Assembly: GCF_024436415.1 (NCBI RefSeq)
Contig: NZ_JAFMZQ010000001.1
Location: forward strand, 682,001 to 746,000
Reading direction: 5' to 3'
From: Pedobacter deserti
GTDB lineage: Bacteria > Bacteroidota > Bacteroidia > Sphingobacteriales > Sphingobacteriaceae
Length of the DNA stretch: 64,000 bases
Shown here: positions 1 to 9,978 of the stretch, one piece after another
Layout of the letters: each line of letters opens with the position of its first letter
How positions within the stretch are numbered: position 1 is the first letter of the stretch
Program-made: the position numbers and the translations under genes
Notes under the pieces: generated by a model
Databases searched by the model: none
What the model was told of the DNA's origin: nothing
What the model saw: the letters and a program-made list of their open reading frames with translations, nothing else

Positions 1-1
1 A

Positions 2-403
2 AGACCGATACGTGTTCTTGTCGCGAAAGTGGGGCTTGACGGACATGACAGAGGCGCAAAAGTAATCGCTACTTCGCTCCGCGATGCCGGAATGGAAGTC
101 ATCTATACAGGTTTAAGGCAAACGCCGGAGATGGTGGTAAATACAGCATTGCAGGAAGATGTCGATGCTATCGGCATCTCAATTCTTTCCGGCGCGCATA
201 TGACCGTTTTCCCTAAGATCATACGGTTGATGAATGAGAAGGGACTCAACGATGTGTTGCTTACCGGAGGTGGCATAATTCCGGCGGCAGATGCCTTAGC
301 GCTCAAGAAAATGGGTGTGGGAGAGCTGTTTTCGCCGGGCACTACAATGGCGTCCGTTGTCGATTATATAAAGAACTGGGTGTCAGTAAACAGAACTTTT
401 TAA
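2..403 (+). CDS. Methylmalonyl-CoA mutase B12-binding subunit/domain (5' partial)
   Basis: The reading frame is open from base 2, so the true start lies at or before the window edge; a GTG at 29 is internal to the conserved fold. The visible part is a complete cobalamin-binding Rossmann-like domain. It has the DGHDRG signature (DxHxxG, whose His ligates cobalt from below), then the SxL element (SILSGAH) and a GG motif (LTGGGIIP). About 130 residues ending soon after the domain fits either the stand-alone small B12 subunit common in Bacteroidota or the C-terminus of a large mutase chain; the window cannot decide. The family interconverts methylmalonyl-CoA and succinyl-CoA in the cytoplasm. The crotonase gene follows after 2 bases, so the two are probably co-transcribed in acyl-CoA metabolism. 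Confidence 0.88.
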   Translation, partial: RPIRVLVAKVGLDGHDRGAKVIATSLRDAGMEVIYTGLRQTPEMVVNTALQEDVDAIGISILSGAHMTVFPKIIRLMNEKGLNDVLLTGGGIIPAADALALKKMGVGELFSPGTTMASVVDYIKNWVSVNRTF

Positions 404-405
404 CT

Positions 406-1182
406 ATGACCTATCAAAACCTTCTCGTCGAATTAAGAGACCGTATTCTTCATGTCACGATTAACAGAGCTCCGAAACTCAATGCGCTAAACACTCAGAC
501 GATCACTGAACTCAGTGATGTCATCGCTTCGGCGCAGGCAGATCCGAACATTGGAGGGATTATACTTACAGGTGCCGGTGAGAAGGCGTTTGTTGCAGGC
601 GCCGATATCGCTGAATTCGCATCCTTTAATGTAGAACAGGGTAAGGCTTTAGCGGAGACAGGTCAACGCAGCGTTTTTAACGCTATCGAGACTTCCGTTA
701 AGCCGGTTATCGCTGCTATCAACGGTTTTGCACTCGGAGGCGGGCTGGAACTGGCCTTGTCGTGTCATCTTCGCATAGCCGCAGATCACGCGCGGCTGGG
801 TTTACCGGAGGTTACTTTGGGGCTTATCCCTGGTTATGGCGGTACACAGCGGTTGACTCAGCTGATCGGCAAAGGTCGGGCACTTGAAATGATCGCAACG
901 GCAGAGATGATCACCGCGTCGAATGCTCTGGAGATCGGAATAGTGAATCATATTGTTCCTTTAGCAGAACTCATGGAAAAGTCAGAAGAGGTCATGAGGA
1001 AAATCATACAGCACGCGCCTCTGGCGATCGCCGCAGCTATCCGGGCCGTAAACGCGTCGACTGGAAATTCCGGCTTTCTGACGGAAATTCACGAGTTTGC
1101 CGCGTGCTTCGGTACACATGATTTCCAGGAGGGGGTGCAGGCCTTTATGGAAAAGCGCAAGCCGGTATTCAAGGGCATATAG
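406..1182 (+). CDS. Enoyl-CoA hydratase/isomerase (crotonase) family protein
   Basis: A 258-residue crotonase-fold enzyme of normal family length. The oxyanion-hole segment AGADI lies at residues 65-69 and the GGGLELALSC helix at 111-120. Glu115 and Glu135 (in LPEVTLG) occupy the places of the two catalytic glutamates of enoyl-CoA hydratase, so hydration of 2-enoyl-CoA to 3-hydroxyacyl-CoA is the likely reaction. The physiological substrate cannot be read from sequence. ATG at 406 follows the stop of the B12-binding gene by 2 bases, indicating one operon for short-chain or branched acyl-CoA conversion. A second gene family role (isomerase or decarboxylase) is possible, but the two Glu residues favour hydratase. 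Confidence 0.9.
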   Translation: MTYQNLLVELRDRILHVTINRAPKLNALNTQTITELSDVIASAQADPNIGGIILTGAGEKAFVAGADIAEFASFNVEQGKALAETGQRSVFNAIETSVKPVIAAINGFALGGGLELALSCHLRIAADHARLGLPEVTLGLIPGYGGTQRLTQLIGKGRALEMIATAEMITASNALEIGIVNHIVPLAELMEKSEEVMRKIIQHAPLAIAAAIRAVNASTGNSGFLTEIHEFAACFGTHDFQEGVQAFMEKRKPVFKGI

Positions 1183-1315
1183 CTCGGGAACACGCCTTAT
1201 TTCCTTTTTTCTTCGAGGTTTATTGGGACTTTTTTAAATAAAACTGTGGAGAATATTTCCCAATAAAAAAAACATACCTATATTTATTTCGTAAATAAGG
1301 TGCCAAGTTAGCTAT

Positions 1316-2716
1316 ATGAGAAAAATATTAATAGTAGATGATGAGGTCAATATAGGTCTGCTTCTTTCGAAGTTTTTAACCAGGAATTCTTTCAGCGTGA
1401 CTACCGCAACCAGCGGCGTTACTGCCATGGAACACCTGAGCCGGGAAAAGTACGATCTGGTGCTGTGCGACTATCGTTTGGAAGATACAGATGGAAAGGA
1501 AATGCTCATCAGAATTAAGGAAAGCTACCCTAAAACCGGAGTGATTATCATCACTGGTTATTCAGATATCAAGCTGGCTGTTGAACTTATTAAACTTGGG
1601 GCCTATGATTACATCACCAAGCCGCTCTATCCCGATGAAATTCTGAACACGATCAACAAAGCCATTGAGACGCAGATCGCGCTGAATACGGACCAATCCG
1701 ATATTTCCGCAGATGCTCCTAAGCAAAAGCCGGCAAAAGCAACCTATGTTAATACGGACAATTTTGTGGTAGGTCAGAGTCAATCTTCAAAAGATTTGCT
1801 CAAGCAGATACAGCTTGTAGCACCAACTTCCTACAGCGTCATCCTGATGGGGGAAAGTGGTACAGGGAAAGAGTCGGTTGCAAAGGCGATTCATCTCAAC
1901 AGTCCCCGAAAAGATCAGCCCTTTGTTGCAATGGACTGTGGATCCTTAACCAAGGAACTTGCCGGCAGCGAGTTCTTTGGGCATGAAAAAGGCGCCTTCA
2001 CAGGAGCCTTATATACGAAGATCGGTCACTTTGAAATGGCGAACGGCGGTACTTTGTTTCTTGATGAGGTAGGCAACCTATCTTACGATATTCAGGCGGC
2101 CTTGCTCCGCACGGTTCAGGAGCGAAAGATAAAGCGGATCGGTAGCACCAAAGAGATAGACCTTGATGTGCGCATTATTGTAGCGACTAACGAGAACCTG
2201 GCCAACGCTATCCAAAAAGGTAAGTTCAGGGAAGATTTGTTTCACAGATTCAATGAATTTTCCATTGAACTTCCGCCTTTGAGTCAGCGAGGTCGGGATA
2301 TCCTTACTTTCGCCAATAATTTTCTGGACTTCGCAAACAGGGAACTGGATAAAAACGTAAAAGGATTTTCCGCAGAGGTGGAGGAGTGCCTTCTGACCTA
2401 TAACTGGCCGGGAAATGTAAGGGAGTTAAAAAACGTTGTTCGACGGGCTACGCTGCTCGCGGAAACCGACGAAATTCAATTGAAAGCCCTTCCACTCGAA
2501 ATATCGACCTATGCCAAGGCTTCTGCGATAGAGAACTCGCTTTCCCGGTTTGATAAGCCCAGAGACTTGAAAAACGCAGCATTGGAGGCTGAATACGAAA
2601 CCATTTTGAAGGTGCTGCGCGAGGTCAACTTCAATAAGACCAAGGCAGCCAAGATCCTTAATATCGATCGCAAAACTTTGTATAATAAAATGAAAGCGAT
2701 CAATCTTGACACATAG
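1316..2716 (+). CDS. Sigma-54-dependent response regulator, NtrC family
   Basis: 466 residues in the classic order. The receiver domain (about 1-120) has acidic pocket Asp9-Asp10, phosphoacceptor Asp52 and Lys102. A linker follows, then an AAA+ domain with Walker A GESGTGKE at 179-186, the sigma-54-contacting GAFTGA loop at 226-231 and a Walker B region in GTLFLDEVG. The C-terminus is a Fis-type helix-turn-helix. It should activate sigma-54 promoters after phosphorylation, probably by the kinase encoded 2 bases downstream. The 133-base gap upstream is AT rich and presumably carries the operon promoter; I could not fix one. All key residues look intact. Confidence 0.95.
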   Translation: MRKILIVDDEVNIGLLLSKFLTRNSFSVTTATSGVTAMEHLSREKYDLVLCDYRLEDTDGKEMLIRIKESYPKTGVIIITGYSDIKLAVELIKLGAYDYITKPLYPDEILNTINKAIETQIALNTDQSDISADAPKQKPAKATYVNTDNFVVGQSQSSKDLLKQIQLVAPTSYSVILMGESGTGKESVAKAIHLNSPRKDQPFVAMDCGSLTKELAGSEFFGHEKGAFTGALYTKIGHFEMANGGTLFLDEVGNLSYDIQAALLRTVQERKIKRIGSTKEIDLDVRIIVATNENLANAIQKGKFREDLFHRFNEFSIELPPLSQRGRDILTFANNFLDFANRELDKNVKGFSAEVEECLLTYNWPGNVRELKNVVRRATLLAETDEIQLKALPLEISTYAKASAIENSLSRFDKPRDLKNAALEAEYETILKVLREVNFNKTKAAKILNIDRKTLYNKMKAINLDT

Positions 2717-2718
2717 CC

Positions 2719-4380
2719 GTGTTTTTCTCCATCGCAATCGGCCTGATATGCCTCATCTTGTTGTATATGAACATGAGGTTGAGCGGGGCAATCCGGCGAT
2801 ATACGCACAATGTAACGGAACTAGAACAAACTAATCGTGGGTTGGCCAGCAAAGGGCAACTGCTGGAGCGGGCAGAGCAGATAGCCCATATCGGAACATG
2901 GCAGGTAGACACACGCTCGGGGGCGGTTGAATGGTCGGACGAGCTTTACCGCATTTATGGTTTTACTAAGACCGAGATAACACCAGATGCAGAACTAAAC
3001 ACCCGGGTCATCGTTCCCGAATACAGGGAGAAGGTCGCCAAGGCACTGGAATCCGCGGTAAACAATAATTCAAATTTCGCCGTTGAATACCAGATCATGC
3101 AGCCTTCAGGTCTTAGAAAGTATATTCTTGCGCAAGGACTTTACCTGTCGGAGGAAAGCCGGCTTGTGGCGACCATCCAGGATATCACAGAACTGAAGGA
3201 GGCCGTGCTCAAGCTGAGAATTAACGAGACATTGCTAAGAGAGGCGGAAAAAGTTTCTCACAGCGGGAGTTGGGAGTGGATGGAAGGAAAACAGTACATC
3301 CTTTGGTCAGACGAAATGTACAATATTCACGGGTTGTTCCCTCATTCGGTGACAATGAATATCAATACTTACCAAAGTCTGATACATGAGGAGGATCTTA
3401 AGGAGGTCACGGCCGAATTTGAACGGGCTCAGATAAGGAAAACGCCATTTAAACTAAATTATCGTATTGTGCGCCCTTCGGGTCAGATCAGGCATGTACT
3501 TACTGCGGGCGAATATAAGCGTATTGGCATCAACGACAATTTTGCCTATATCGGAACAACTCAGGACGTTACGGAATTGCGTGAAGCGCAAGTACAGCTT
3601 GAAGAAAAGATATCCGCGCTTAACCGGTCAAATCAGGATTTGGAGCAGTTCGCCTATGTCGCTTCGCACGATTTGCAGGAACCGCTGCGAAAAATCCAGG
3701 CCTTTAGCAAGCGCCTTAAGGAGCAGCACAGTGGCAACCTTGATGAAGAGGCTCAAGATTATTTGTCCAGAATGGATCAGGCAGCTAACCGCATGCGGGT
3801 ATTGATCAGCGACCTGCTTACATTTTCAAAAGCTACCCGTGATGGGAAGCGGTTTACGGTGGTCGACCTGGGTGATCTGATCACAAGGATAACGCACGAC
3901 ATGGATTATACGATCGAGCAGAAACAGGCGACGATCAGTGTAAGTGCATCGATAGGCGTTTATGGCGTTGAGACTCAGCTCTACCAGTTGTTTTTGAATC
4001 TGATAGGTAATGCGCTTAAATTTACCAGATCCGGACAGCCCCCCCACGTTAAGATCAGCGCACAGTCGGCCACAGACGATCAGTTGAACCTGGAAGGTAT
4101 AGTTCCCCGGCAACAATACGCTTCAATCACCATTGAAGATAACGGAATAGGTTTTGATAGAAACGACGCAGGACGGATATTTGATCTCTTTCACAGACAG
4201 CATATCCGTAGTGAATATGAGGGGACGGGTATTGGACTGGCCATATGCAAAAAGATAGTGTCGTACCATAATGGGCTGATATATGCAGACAGTGAGCCGG
4301 GACAAGGTTCCGTTTTCACTGTGCTGTTGCCTAAAAAGCATACTAACACGCTCAATTTAAAAAGTGATGGAAAAAATTAA
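2719..4380 (+). CDS. PAS-domain sensor histidine kinase
   Basis: 553 residues starting at a GTG two bases after the regulator's stop. This start gives a hydrophobic N-terminal membrane anchor of about 20 residues; the next ATG (2767) would remove most of it. Two PAS/PAC modules follow (about 50-165 and 170-290), then a HisKA domain with phosphoacceptor His317 in YVASHDLQEPLRKI. The HATPase domain has the N box (FLNLIGNALKF), G1 (EDNGIGF) and G2 (GTGIGLAICKK). The kinase therefore looks catalytically complete. Its partner is most simply the adjacent NtrC-type regulator. The gene overlaps the next one by 14 bases, so the three genes form one operon. Ligand or redox input to the PAS domains is unknown. 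Confidence 0.93.
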   Translation: MFFSIAIGLICLILLYMNMRLSGAIRRYTHNVTELEQTNRGLASKGQLLERAEQIAHIGTWQVDTRSGAVEWSDELYRIYGFTKTEITPDAELNTRVIVPEYREKVAKALESAVNNNSNFAVEYQIMQPSGLRKYILAQGLYLSEESRLVATIQDITELKEAVLKLRINETLLREAEKVSHSGSWEWMEGKQYILWSDEMYNIHGLFPHSVTMNINTYQSLIHEEDLKEVTAEFERAQIRKTPFKLNYRIVRPSGQIRHVLTAGEYKRIGINDNFAYIGTTQDVTELREAQVQLEEKISALNRSNQDLEQFAYVASHDLQEPLRKIQAFSKRLKEQHSGNLDEEAQDYLSRMDQAANRMRVLISDLLTFSKATRDGKRFTVVDLGDLITRITHDMDYTIEQKQATISVSASIGVYGVETQLYQLFLNLIGNALKFTRSGQPPHVKISAQSATDDQLNLEGIVPRQQYASITIEDNGIGFDRNDAGRIFDLFHRQHIRSEYEGTGIGLAICKKIVSYHNGLIYADSEPGQGSVFTVLLPKKHTNTLNLKSDGKN

Positions 4381-5824
4381 AGTGCTGCTGATCGACGATG
4401 ACGAAGACGACTATGTCTTGACCAAAGCGATATTTGGAGAGTTGGCCGATAAATATGAGCTTTCCTGGGTAAATAGTTATGAGAAGGGCATTTCAGCTAT
4501 ACGCAAAGCATTGTACGATGTTTATCTGGTCGACTACAGACTTGGAAAAAGTACGGGTATAGAGTTGCTTCAGGAAGCAAAAAATTCGGGGTCCGAACAA
4601 CCCGTTATCATGTTAACAGGAAAAGGTGACCGCTCAATTGATGAGCAGGCGATGCAGTATGGCGCCGCGGATTATCTTGTAAAAGATGAGATCGAAGCTG
4701 ATATGCTTGACCGCTGCATCAGGTACTCATTAACGCAGGCGGGAATCTTGAAAGCGCTGAAGAGTAGCGAGCGTAAATACCGGACGATGTTCGAGCAGGC
4801 CAAAGATCCCATTTTTATATCCGACGATAAGGGCCGGATCCAGGATATGAATAGCGGAGGATTAAGGTTTTTCGGATATCAGCATGATCAGATTTCCGGC
4901 CTCGATGACCGGTCATTGTTTAGAAATCCCGTTGATGCCGAACAATTCCATCATCTTCTGGAAACAAAAGGACTACTAAGCGACTTTGAATGTGAGATGG
5001 TGTCGGGCACAGGCGATGTGTACCATTGCAGTTTGTCTTCATTTATTCAAACCGACATGATCAGTGTAACGGAAACTTACCATACCATTGTTCGCGACCT
5101 GAGCTATCGCAAGCAAATTGAAGATCAATCTGTGAATTTAGGTAAAATGGCCATTTCTGAACATATAGCGAGAGGCTTGGGTGACGAACTGAGGGATCCG
5201 TTGTCGACCATAAATCTCGCCCTTGAGGAATTGGCCAGCGAGGAAGGTTTCGCTTATAATGAATCCGTACAGCGCAATCTGGAGATCGTTCGTGCCAACT
5301 GCGACAGGCTAAATCAGCTGATCCATAATTTCATATCCAGTACGGAAACAAAGACGTTGAATTTGCAGCGGCATGACCTTAGCGAGGTTATTGACGAAGC
5401 GCTTGCCGGTATTCAGGATTTGATCGCCGGACATGGTATCCAGCTGAGCCGGGAAGTCAACTTATCCGGTGCGCAGGCCTTTGTGGATAGGCAGAAGATG
5501 GTGGAAGCCTTAAAAATAGTGCTGGTAAATGCCGTCGAGGCCATGGAAACATACCCAAAGCAAATTCGCGTAAAGGCATCTATCAACGAGAAGAGTTTTG
5601 AAATTGCAGTCGAAGATAACGGCCCAGGTATACTTCCCGGCAACAGGTCTAAGATTTTTGAACCTTTCTTTACTACTAAGATAAGGGCGAACGGACTGGG
5701 ACTTACCCATGCCCAACGGCTGCTTACCACCCACCATGGGGAGATCAGGTACAAGGCGCTTCCTTCAGGCAGCCAGTTTCTTATTCAGGTTCCGGTTTAT
5801 AAAGACAGCACACTTTGGCTTTAG
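4367..5824 (+). CDS. REC-PAS-histidine-kinase fusion with degenerate H box
   Basis: 485 residues from the ATG at 4367 (a GTG at 4364 would add one residue). The N-terminal receiver domain has Asp10-Asp12, phosphoacceptor Asp56 and Lys107. A PAS domain follows at about 130-250, then a kinase core with N box (VLVNAVEAM), G1 (EDNGPGI) and G2 (NGLGLTHAQRL). The dimerisation/phosphotransfer helix aligns with NtrB-like H boxes, but the phosphoacceptor His is Asp273 and the Asn of the RNPL motif is also Asp (GDELRDPLSTINL). ATP binding should survive, but autophosphorylation on the usual residue should not. It could be a phosphatase, allosteric partner or scaffold for the intact kinase upstream. It overlaps the preceding gene by 14 bases. 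Confidence 0.9.
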   Translation: MEKIKVLLIDDDEDDYVLTKAIFGELADKYELSWVNSYEKGISAIRKALYDVYLVDYRLGKSTGIELLQEAKNSGSEQPVIMLTGKGDRSIDEQAMQYGAADYLVKDEIEADMLDRCIRYSLTQAGILKALKSSERKYRTMFEQAKDPIFISDDKGRIQDMNSGGLRFFGYQHDQISGLDDRSLFRNPVDAEQFHHLLETKGLLSDFECEMVSGTGDVYHCSLSSFIQTDMISVTETYHTIVRDLSYRKQIEDQSVNLGKMAISEHIARGLGDELRDPLSTINLALEELASEEGFAYNESVQRNLEIVRANCDRLNQLIHNFISSTETKTLNLQRHDLSEVIDEALAGIQDLIAGHGIQLSREVNLSGAQAFVDRQKMVEALKIVLVNAVEAMETYPKQIRVKASINEKSFEIAVEDNGPGILPGNRSKIFEPFFTTKIRANGLGLTHAQRLLTTHHGEIRYKALPSGSQFLIQVPVYKDSTLWL

Positions 5825-5836
5825 ATCTAATTTAAT

Positions 5837-6898
5837 ATGATGTCACTTTTCAGCTATAAGCAGCGTAACAATATCAATCTGATCATTATTATTGCGCTCG
5901 GAATACTTATTCTGTATTCGCTTCAGGGAATATTCGGATCAATCTTAAGCACCCTGGTTTTGTATACCATACTCAGGCCCGGATTTATATTTCTCGCTGA
6001 AACCAAAAAGATGAATCGAAAGGTTGCTGCAGTGCTGTTATTATTCGTTTCCCTGATCGTCCTTGTTCTGCCTTTTTATGGATTAAGCAGCATGGTCATC
6101 GAGAAAATCGCCGAACTTCAGAACGATCCGGCGTACTTCAAGCGGATCATGTTCAAACTTACTCATTTGGTACCACTTGGTGGCGACGTCCAGGAGCTTA
6201 TCCAGGATGGCATACAAAAGGCAGGCGCATGGGCCGCCGGATTGTTCCCTTCCTTGATCACCGGGGCGTTTAATATCGTATTCGGGCTTCTGCTGATGTA
6301 TTTTCTGCTTTTTTTCATGCTGGCGGAGCGGGAAAAATTCGAAGCAGCTTTGCTCAAATATGCTCCGTTCAGGGAGCAAAACGCGCAGCGTTTCGCTGAA
6401 GAAATGCGCAATACGACTTACGCCAATGTTGTAGGGCAGGGATTTATTGCCCTGGTACAGGGCTCGCTGCTGGGCGTCGCATTCTATGTGCTCGGATATT
6501 CCGACCCGGTGTTCTGGGGCGTTATTACCACCTTTATTTCGTTCGTGCCCATCCTCGGTCCGCCAATCGTCTTTGTACCTGCGGCACTTATACAGATTGC
6601 AAACGGGAACAACATGGCGGGATGGTCTATGCTGGTTTTCGGTTTCATTGTTCTGATCAATATCGACAATGTGCTACGGTTTATGATCGCCAAAAAGGTT
6701 GGAAACATTCATCCCATCGTTACGGTTATCGGCGTCGTGATCGGTATTCCGCTATTTGGGATATTAGGACTCGTATTTGGACCCTTGCTGATATCTTATT
6801 TTGTGCTGCTTATTAAAATCTACGAAACGAGCGCACTGGCTACGGAAAGATTGGAGAGAATCAAAACAAATTCCGATGAAGAGGGGTTATTACAATAG
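5837..6898 (+). CDS. AI-2E family transporter (PerM/TqsA-type membrane protein)
   Basis: 353 residues with about eight hydrophobic segments and the conserved C-terminal half of the family ([29 protein letters not shown], here given as segments GYSDPVFWG and FVPILGPP, then GLVFGPLL). Members are inner-membrane permeases of varied or unknown substrate; few are real autoinducer-2 exporters, so no substrate is assigned. It starts 12 bases after the signalling operon and may be co-transcribed with it, or lead the small membrane-protein set that follows. Confidence 0.9.
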   Translation: MMSLFSYKQRNNINLIIIIALGILILYSLQGIFGSILSTLVLYTILRPGFIFLAETKKMNRKVAAVLLLFVSLIVLVLPFYGLSSMVIEKIAELQNDPAYFKRIMFKLTHLVPLGGDVQELIQDGIQKAGAWAAGLFPSLITGAFNIVFGLLLMYFLLFFMLAEREKFEAALLKYAPFREQNAQRFAEEMRNTTYANVVGQGFIALVQGSLLGVAFYVLGYSDPVFWGVITTFISFVPILGPPIVFVPAALIQIANGNNMAGWSMLVFGFIVLINIDNVLRFMIAKKVGNIHPIVTVIGVVIGIPLFGILGLVFGPLLISYFVLLIKIYETSALATERLERIKTNSDEEGLLQ

Positions 6899-6933
6899 AA
6901 TTTTCAAAACAAAAACATATAAATTTTAAAGTT

Positions 6934-7200
6934 ATGAATGATAATTCAAAAGTGTTGGTAGCATTGTTAGCAGGCTTAGCTGCGGGCGCAGCGTTGGGCT
7001 TACTGTTCGCACCTGAAAAAGGAAGTGATACCCGGGATAAACTTGGCCAGTCACTCAAAGACCTTGGCGACACCATTAAAGACCGTGCTGCCGATGAGAT
7101 AAATAATCTGGCCAGCCTGAAAGAAAAGGTCGTAAGTTCCGTAAAGAGCAAGCTAGGGCAGACCGAAGAAGAATATGCTGACGATTTAGAACATGCTTAA
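6934..7200 (+). CDS. YtxH domain-containing protein
   Basis: 88 residues with one N-terminal glycine/alanine-rich membrane segment ([20 protein letters not shown]) followed by the charged amphipathic tail typical of YtxH proteins (GSDTRDKL onward, rich in Lys, Asp and Glu). The family is linked to general stress responses in Firmicutes and is common in Bacteroidota, but its molecular role is not known. It sits 35 bases after the permease gene and 17 bases before the holin-like gene, so a small envelope-associated operon is likely. Confidence 0.85.
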   Translation: MNDNSKVLVALLAGLAAGAALGLLFAPEKGSDTRDKLGQSLKDLGDTIKDRAADEINNLASLKEKVVSSVKSKLGQTEEEYADDLEHA

Positions 7201-7217
7201 AACCGCTTAAATTTCGT

Positions 7218-7610
7218 ATGATGCAGGAAGAAGAAATCAAAGAAAAGCGTATTGAGGATCTTTACGAAGATGTAAAGGTTTACCTGGAGACAAAGCTGGA
7301 ATACATGCACCTTATGATGGTGAAAAAGGTTGCCAAGATATTCGCAGATATCGTCACTAACACCGTGGTGCTGGTATGTTTCATTCTTGCGTTCCTTTTC
7401 GGTTCAGTTACGCTGGCCTTATATCTGTCTGATGTTTTTGGCAGCTTTACGGCCGGCTTTGGTGCTGTATCGCTGATTTATCTTCTTCTGGCACTCATTG
7501 TCTTTTTCACCAAAGACAAATACATCGAGAAAGGCATCATTAACGTTACTGTAAGGCGATATTTTACTAAACTGGATGAAGATGATGGAAACGATGAAAA
7601 GAAAATATAA
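7218..7610 (+). CDS. Phage-holin-family-like (Phage_holin_3_6-type) membrane protein
   Basis: 130 residues: a charged N-terminal amphipathic region (1-45), two strongly hydrophobic segments (about 48-70 and 78-100), and a charged tail. This layout matches the chromosomal holin_3_6-type proteins that in Bacteroidota and Actinobacteria are encoded beside YtxH proteins. The name reflects profile similarity; nothing nearby suggests a phage or lysis role. The start is a tandem ATG ATG. The stop overlaps the next reading frame. Confidence 0.8.
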   Translation: MMQEEEIKEKRIEDLYEDVKVYLETKLEYMHLMMVKKVAKIFADIVTNTVVLVCFILAFLFGSVTLALYLSDVFGSFTAGFGAVSLIYLLLALIVFFTKDKYIEKGIINVTVRRYFTKLDEDDGNDEKKI

Positions 7611-8040
7611 TATCCGGAACCTGGACGACCTTCAAGCGAGGCTGAGTAGCCTGAAGATGCAGAACGACATGCAGGCTGAGGCGATCGTTGCCGATGGCAA
7701 AGCGTACCTCAAGCAGTTTACCCCTGCATATTTATTTAAACGGCATCTGAATCCTTCAAATCTCCTTAAAGCAGACGAGGAACTGCACATCAGCAGTAGT
7801 ATCATGTCGCTGATCCTGCCGTTTGTGATGAACAATACCCTGTTTAAAGGTTCTGGAATCATCACCAAGGCGGTGGTGGGCCTTGCCTCGGGAAAGATCG
7901 GAAAAACGCTGGACGCAGAAAATATAGCTAATGCTTTTGCTACGGTTAAGTCGTGGTTCACCGGCAAGAAGAAAAAAGCAGCTAAGCCAGAGGTTGCCTA
8001 CGTAGATTATGGCATCCCGCCGGATAGTGAAACCTATTAA
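7576..8040 (+). CDS. Hypothetical protein, third member of YtxH/holin-like set
   Basis: 154 residues or slightly fewer; in-frame ATGs at 7576, 7582, 7585 and 7594 all lie inside the end of the previous gene. The one at 7594 has a GGA about 4 bases upstream and would be my second choice. The protein has a charged N-terminal part, a mildly hydrophobic central stretch (SSIMSLILPFVMNNTLF) and a Lys-rich segment near residue 130. I do not recognise a domain. Overlap with the holin-like gene indicates translational coupling and a shared role at the envelope. It ends at a bidirectional terminator (8039-8063). Confidence 0.75.
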   Translation: MKMMETMKRKYNIRNLDDLQARLSSLKMQNDMQAEAIVADGKAYLKQFTPAYLFKRHLNPSNLLKADEELHISSSIMSLILPFVMNNTLFKGSGIITKAVVGLASGKIGKTLDAENIANAFATVKSWFTGKKKKAAKPEVAYVDYGIPPDSETY

Positions 8041-8063
8041 GAACAGCTTATAAAGCTGTTCTT
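8039..8063. terminator. Bidirectional hairpin terminator between convergent genes
   Basis: A perfect inverted repeat, AAGAACAGCTT and AAGCTGTTCTT, separated by three bases (ATA). It spans the stop codons of the hypothetical gene ending at 8040 and of aspS ending at 8048 on the other strand. A loose T-rich tract follows on the plus strand. It probably ends both transcripts. Confidence 0.8.
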
Positions 8064-9793
8064 ATCTTTAATTCGGTCAGTTGTTTTTCGTCTATAGCCG
8101 AAGGGCTGTCTATCATCACATCTCTTCCTGAATTGTTTTTCGGAAAGGCGATCACATCCCTGATCGTGTCCAGTCCCGCAAAGAGCGAACACAACCGGTC
8201 AAATCCAAATGCAATACCCCCGTGTGGCGGCGCGCCATATTCAAATGCATCCATCAGAAAGCCAAATTGCTTTTGTGCCTCTTCCGGGCTAAAGCCCAAA
8301 TGTTTAAACATCAGTGCCTGTAACCCACGATCGTGAATCCGGATAGATCCGCCCCCGATCTCCGTGCCATTCAGCACCATGTCGTAGGCATTTGCCCTTA
8401 CCTCTCCTGGCTGCGTATCAAGCAGAGGGATATCTTCGGGTTTTGGTGACGTAAAGGGGTGGTGCATGGCATGATAACGTTCGGTCTCTTCGTCCCACTC
8501 CAGTAAAGGAAAGTCAAGCACCCACAAGGCGCTGAACGCATTTTTATCGCGTAGCCCAAGCCGGCTGCCCATTTCAAGCCGTAGTTCGCTAAGCTGCTTA
8601 CGGACCTTGTCTTTGATGCCTGCCATGATCAGCACCAGGTCGCCCGCCTCCGTATTCATGGCTTCCGACCATTTTTTAAGCTCAGTCTCGTCATAGAACT
8701 TATCCACCGAAGACTTTAGGGAACCATCTTCATTATGGCGCATATAAATCAGACCAGTACCACCGATCTGCGGACGTTTGATGAAATCAGTCAGCTCGTC
8801 CAATTGTTTACGGGTATAAGAGGCACATCCTTTGGCGTTGATTCCGATCACAAGTTCTGCTTGCTCAAATACAGGGAAATCTTTGCCTTTAACAAGTTCA
8901 GTAAGCTCAACGAACTTCATGTCGAAACGCGTGTCTGGCTTATCAGAACCGTACAATCTCATCGCATCCGCATACTGCATACGTGGCACTTCCGGTAAAT
9001 CAATGCCTTTTATTTCCTTAAATAGCGTCCGGATGAGGCCTTCAAATGTGTTCAGAATATCCTCCTGCTCAATAAAAGACATTTCACAATCGATCTGCGT
9101 AAATTCCGGCTGCCTGTCTGCACGTAAGTCCTCATCCCTGAAGCACTTCACAATCTGAAAATAACGGTCGAAACCAGAAACCATCAGCAATTGCTTAAAT
9201 GTTTGCGGCGATTGCGGCAAGGCATAGAATTCACCGGCATTCATGCGGCTTGGCACCACAAAGTCACGTGCGCCTTCCGGTGTCGATTTAATCAGGACCG
9301 GGGTTTCCACCTCTATAAAGTCCAGGCCGTCCAGATAACGACGTACAGATTGCGCCATTCTGTGACGCAATACCATATTATTTCTTACCGGGTTCCTTCT
9401 CAGGTCCAGGTAGCGGTATTTCATTCTCAGGTCATCACCGCCATCTGTTTCATCATCAATCATGAAAGGCGGAAGTTTAGCGGCATTCAGAATTTCCAGC
9501 GCCGAAACTTTGATCTCGATTTCGCCGGTAGGTATCTTCAGGTTTTTATTAGAGCGCTCAACAACAGTACCGGTCACTTTTATCACGAATTCACGGCCAA
9601 GGTTCCGGGCCGCTTCACACAGTTCACGGTTGTCGTCCATATTGAACACCAGCTGGGTAATCCCATACCGGTCGCGAATATCGATAAAGGTCATTCCGCC
9701 CAAGTCCCTGGATTTTTGCACCCAGCCGCACAGAATCACTTCTTGACCCAGATTCTCAAGGTTTAAAGCACCGCAAGTTGTCGTTCTAAGCAT
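8048..9793 (-). CDS. aspS: Aspartate--tRNA ligase
   Basis: 581 residues, the usual bacterial AspRS length. It has an N-terminal OB-fold anticodon-binding domain (residues about 1-110), class II catalytic motifs including RYLDLRR and [18 protein letters not shown], an inserted GAD domain, and motif 3 near the C-terminus ([10 protein letters not shown]). It charges tRNA-Asp in the cytoplasm. The ATG at 9793 agrees with the family N-terminus. A TAnnTTTG element on the minus strand (9815-9822) lies just upstream and may be its promoter. Whether it is discriminating or also charges tRNA-Asn cannot be judged from the window. Confidence 0.98.
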   Translation of the reverse strand: MLRTTTCGALNLENLGQEVILCGWVQKSRDLGGMTFIDIRDRYGITQLVFNMDDNRELCEAARNLGREFVIKVTGTVVERSNKNLKIPTGEIEIKVSALEILNAAKLPPFMIDDETDGGDDLRMKYRYLDLRRNPVRNNMVLRHRMAQSVRRYLDGLDFIEVETPVLIKSTPEGARDFVVPSRMNAGEFYALPQSPQTFKQLLMVSGFDRYFQIVKCFRDEDLRADRQPEFTQIDCEMSFIEQEDILNTFEGLIRTLFKEIKGIDLPEVPRMQYADAMRLYGSDKPDTRFDMKFVELTELVKGKDFPVFEQAELVIGINAKGCASYTRKQLDELTDFIKRPQIGGTGLIYMRHNEDGSLKSSVDKFYDETELKKWSEAMNTEAGDLVLIMAGIKDKVRKQLSELRLEMGSRLGLRDKNAFSALWVLDFPLLEWDEETERYHAMHHPFTSPKPEDIPLLDTQPGEVRANAYDMVLNGTEIGGGSIRIHDRGLQALMFKHLGFSPEEAQKQFGFLMDAFEYGAPPHGGIAFGFDRLCSLFAGLDTIRDVIAFPKNNSGRDVMIDSPSAIDEKQLTELKIRTAL

Positions 9794-9978
9794 GTTTTTA
9801 GTGTATTAAAGCGGCAAAAATATTGATTTTGAACTACATATTTGCCGTCTGGAACATTTAACTGAATAATTAATCGAGCGGGCGCCGCAGAAACTTCTCC
9901 GGAGCAAAACCAAAACCGCCAAATCTTGTTCATACTTTCGACGGGCTTTTTCTATCTTAGCCTAATATTTAAAAGAAT

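Noticed and set aside
7218..7610. Prophage remnant because of the holin-like protein
   Set aside because: No other phage genes nearby; the YtxH/holin-like pairing is a common chromosomal arrangement.
9191..9766. Plus-strand ORF of 191 codons opposite aspS
   Set aside because: Shadow of the well-conserved aspS gene.
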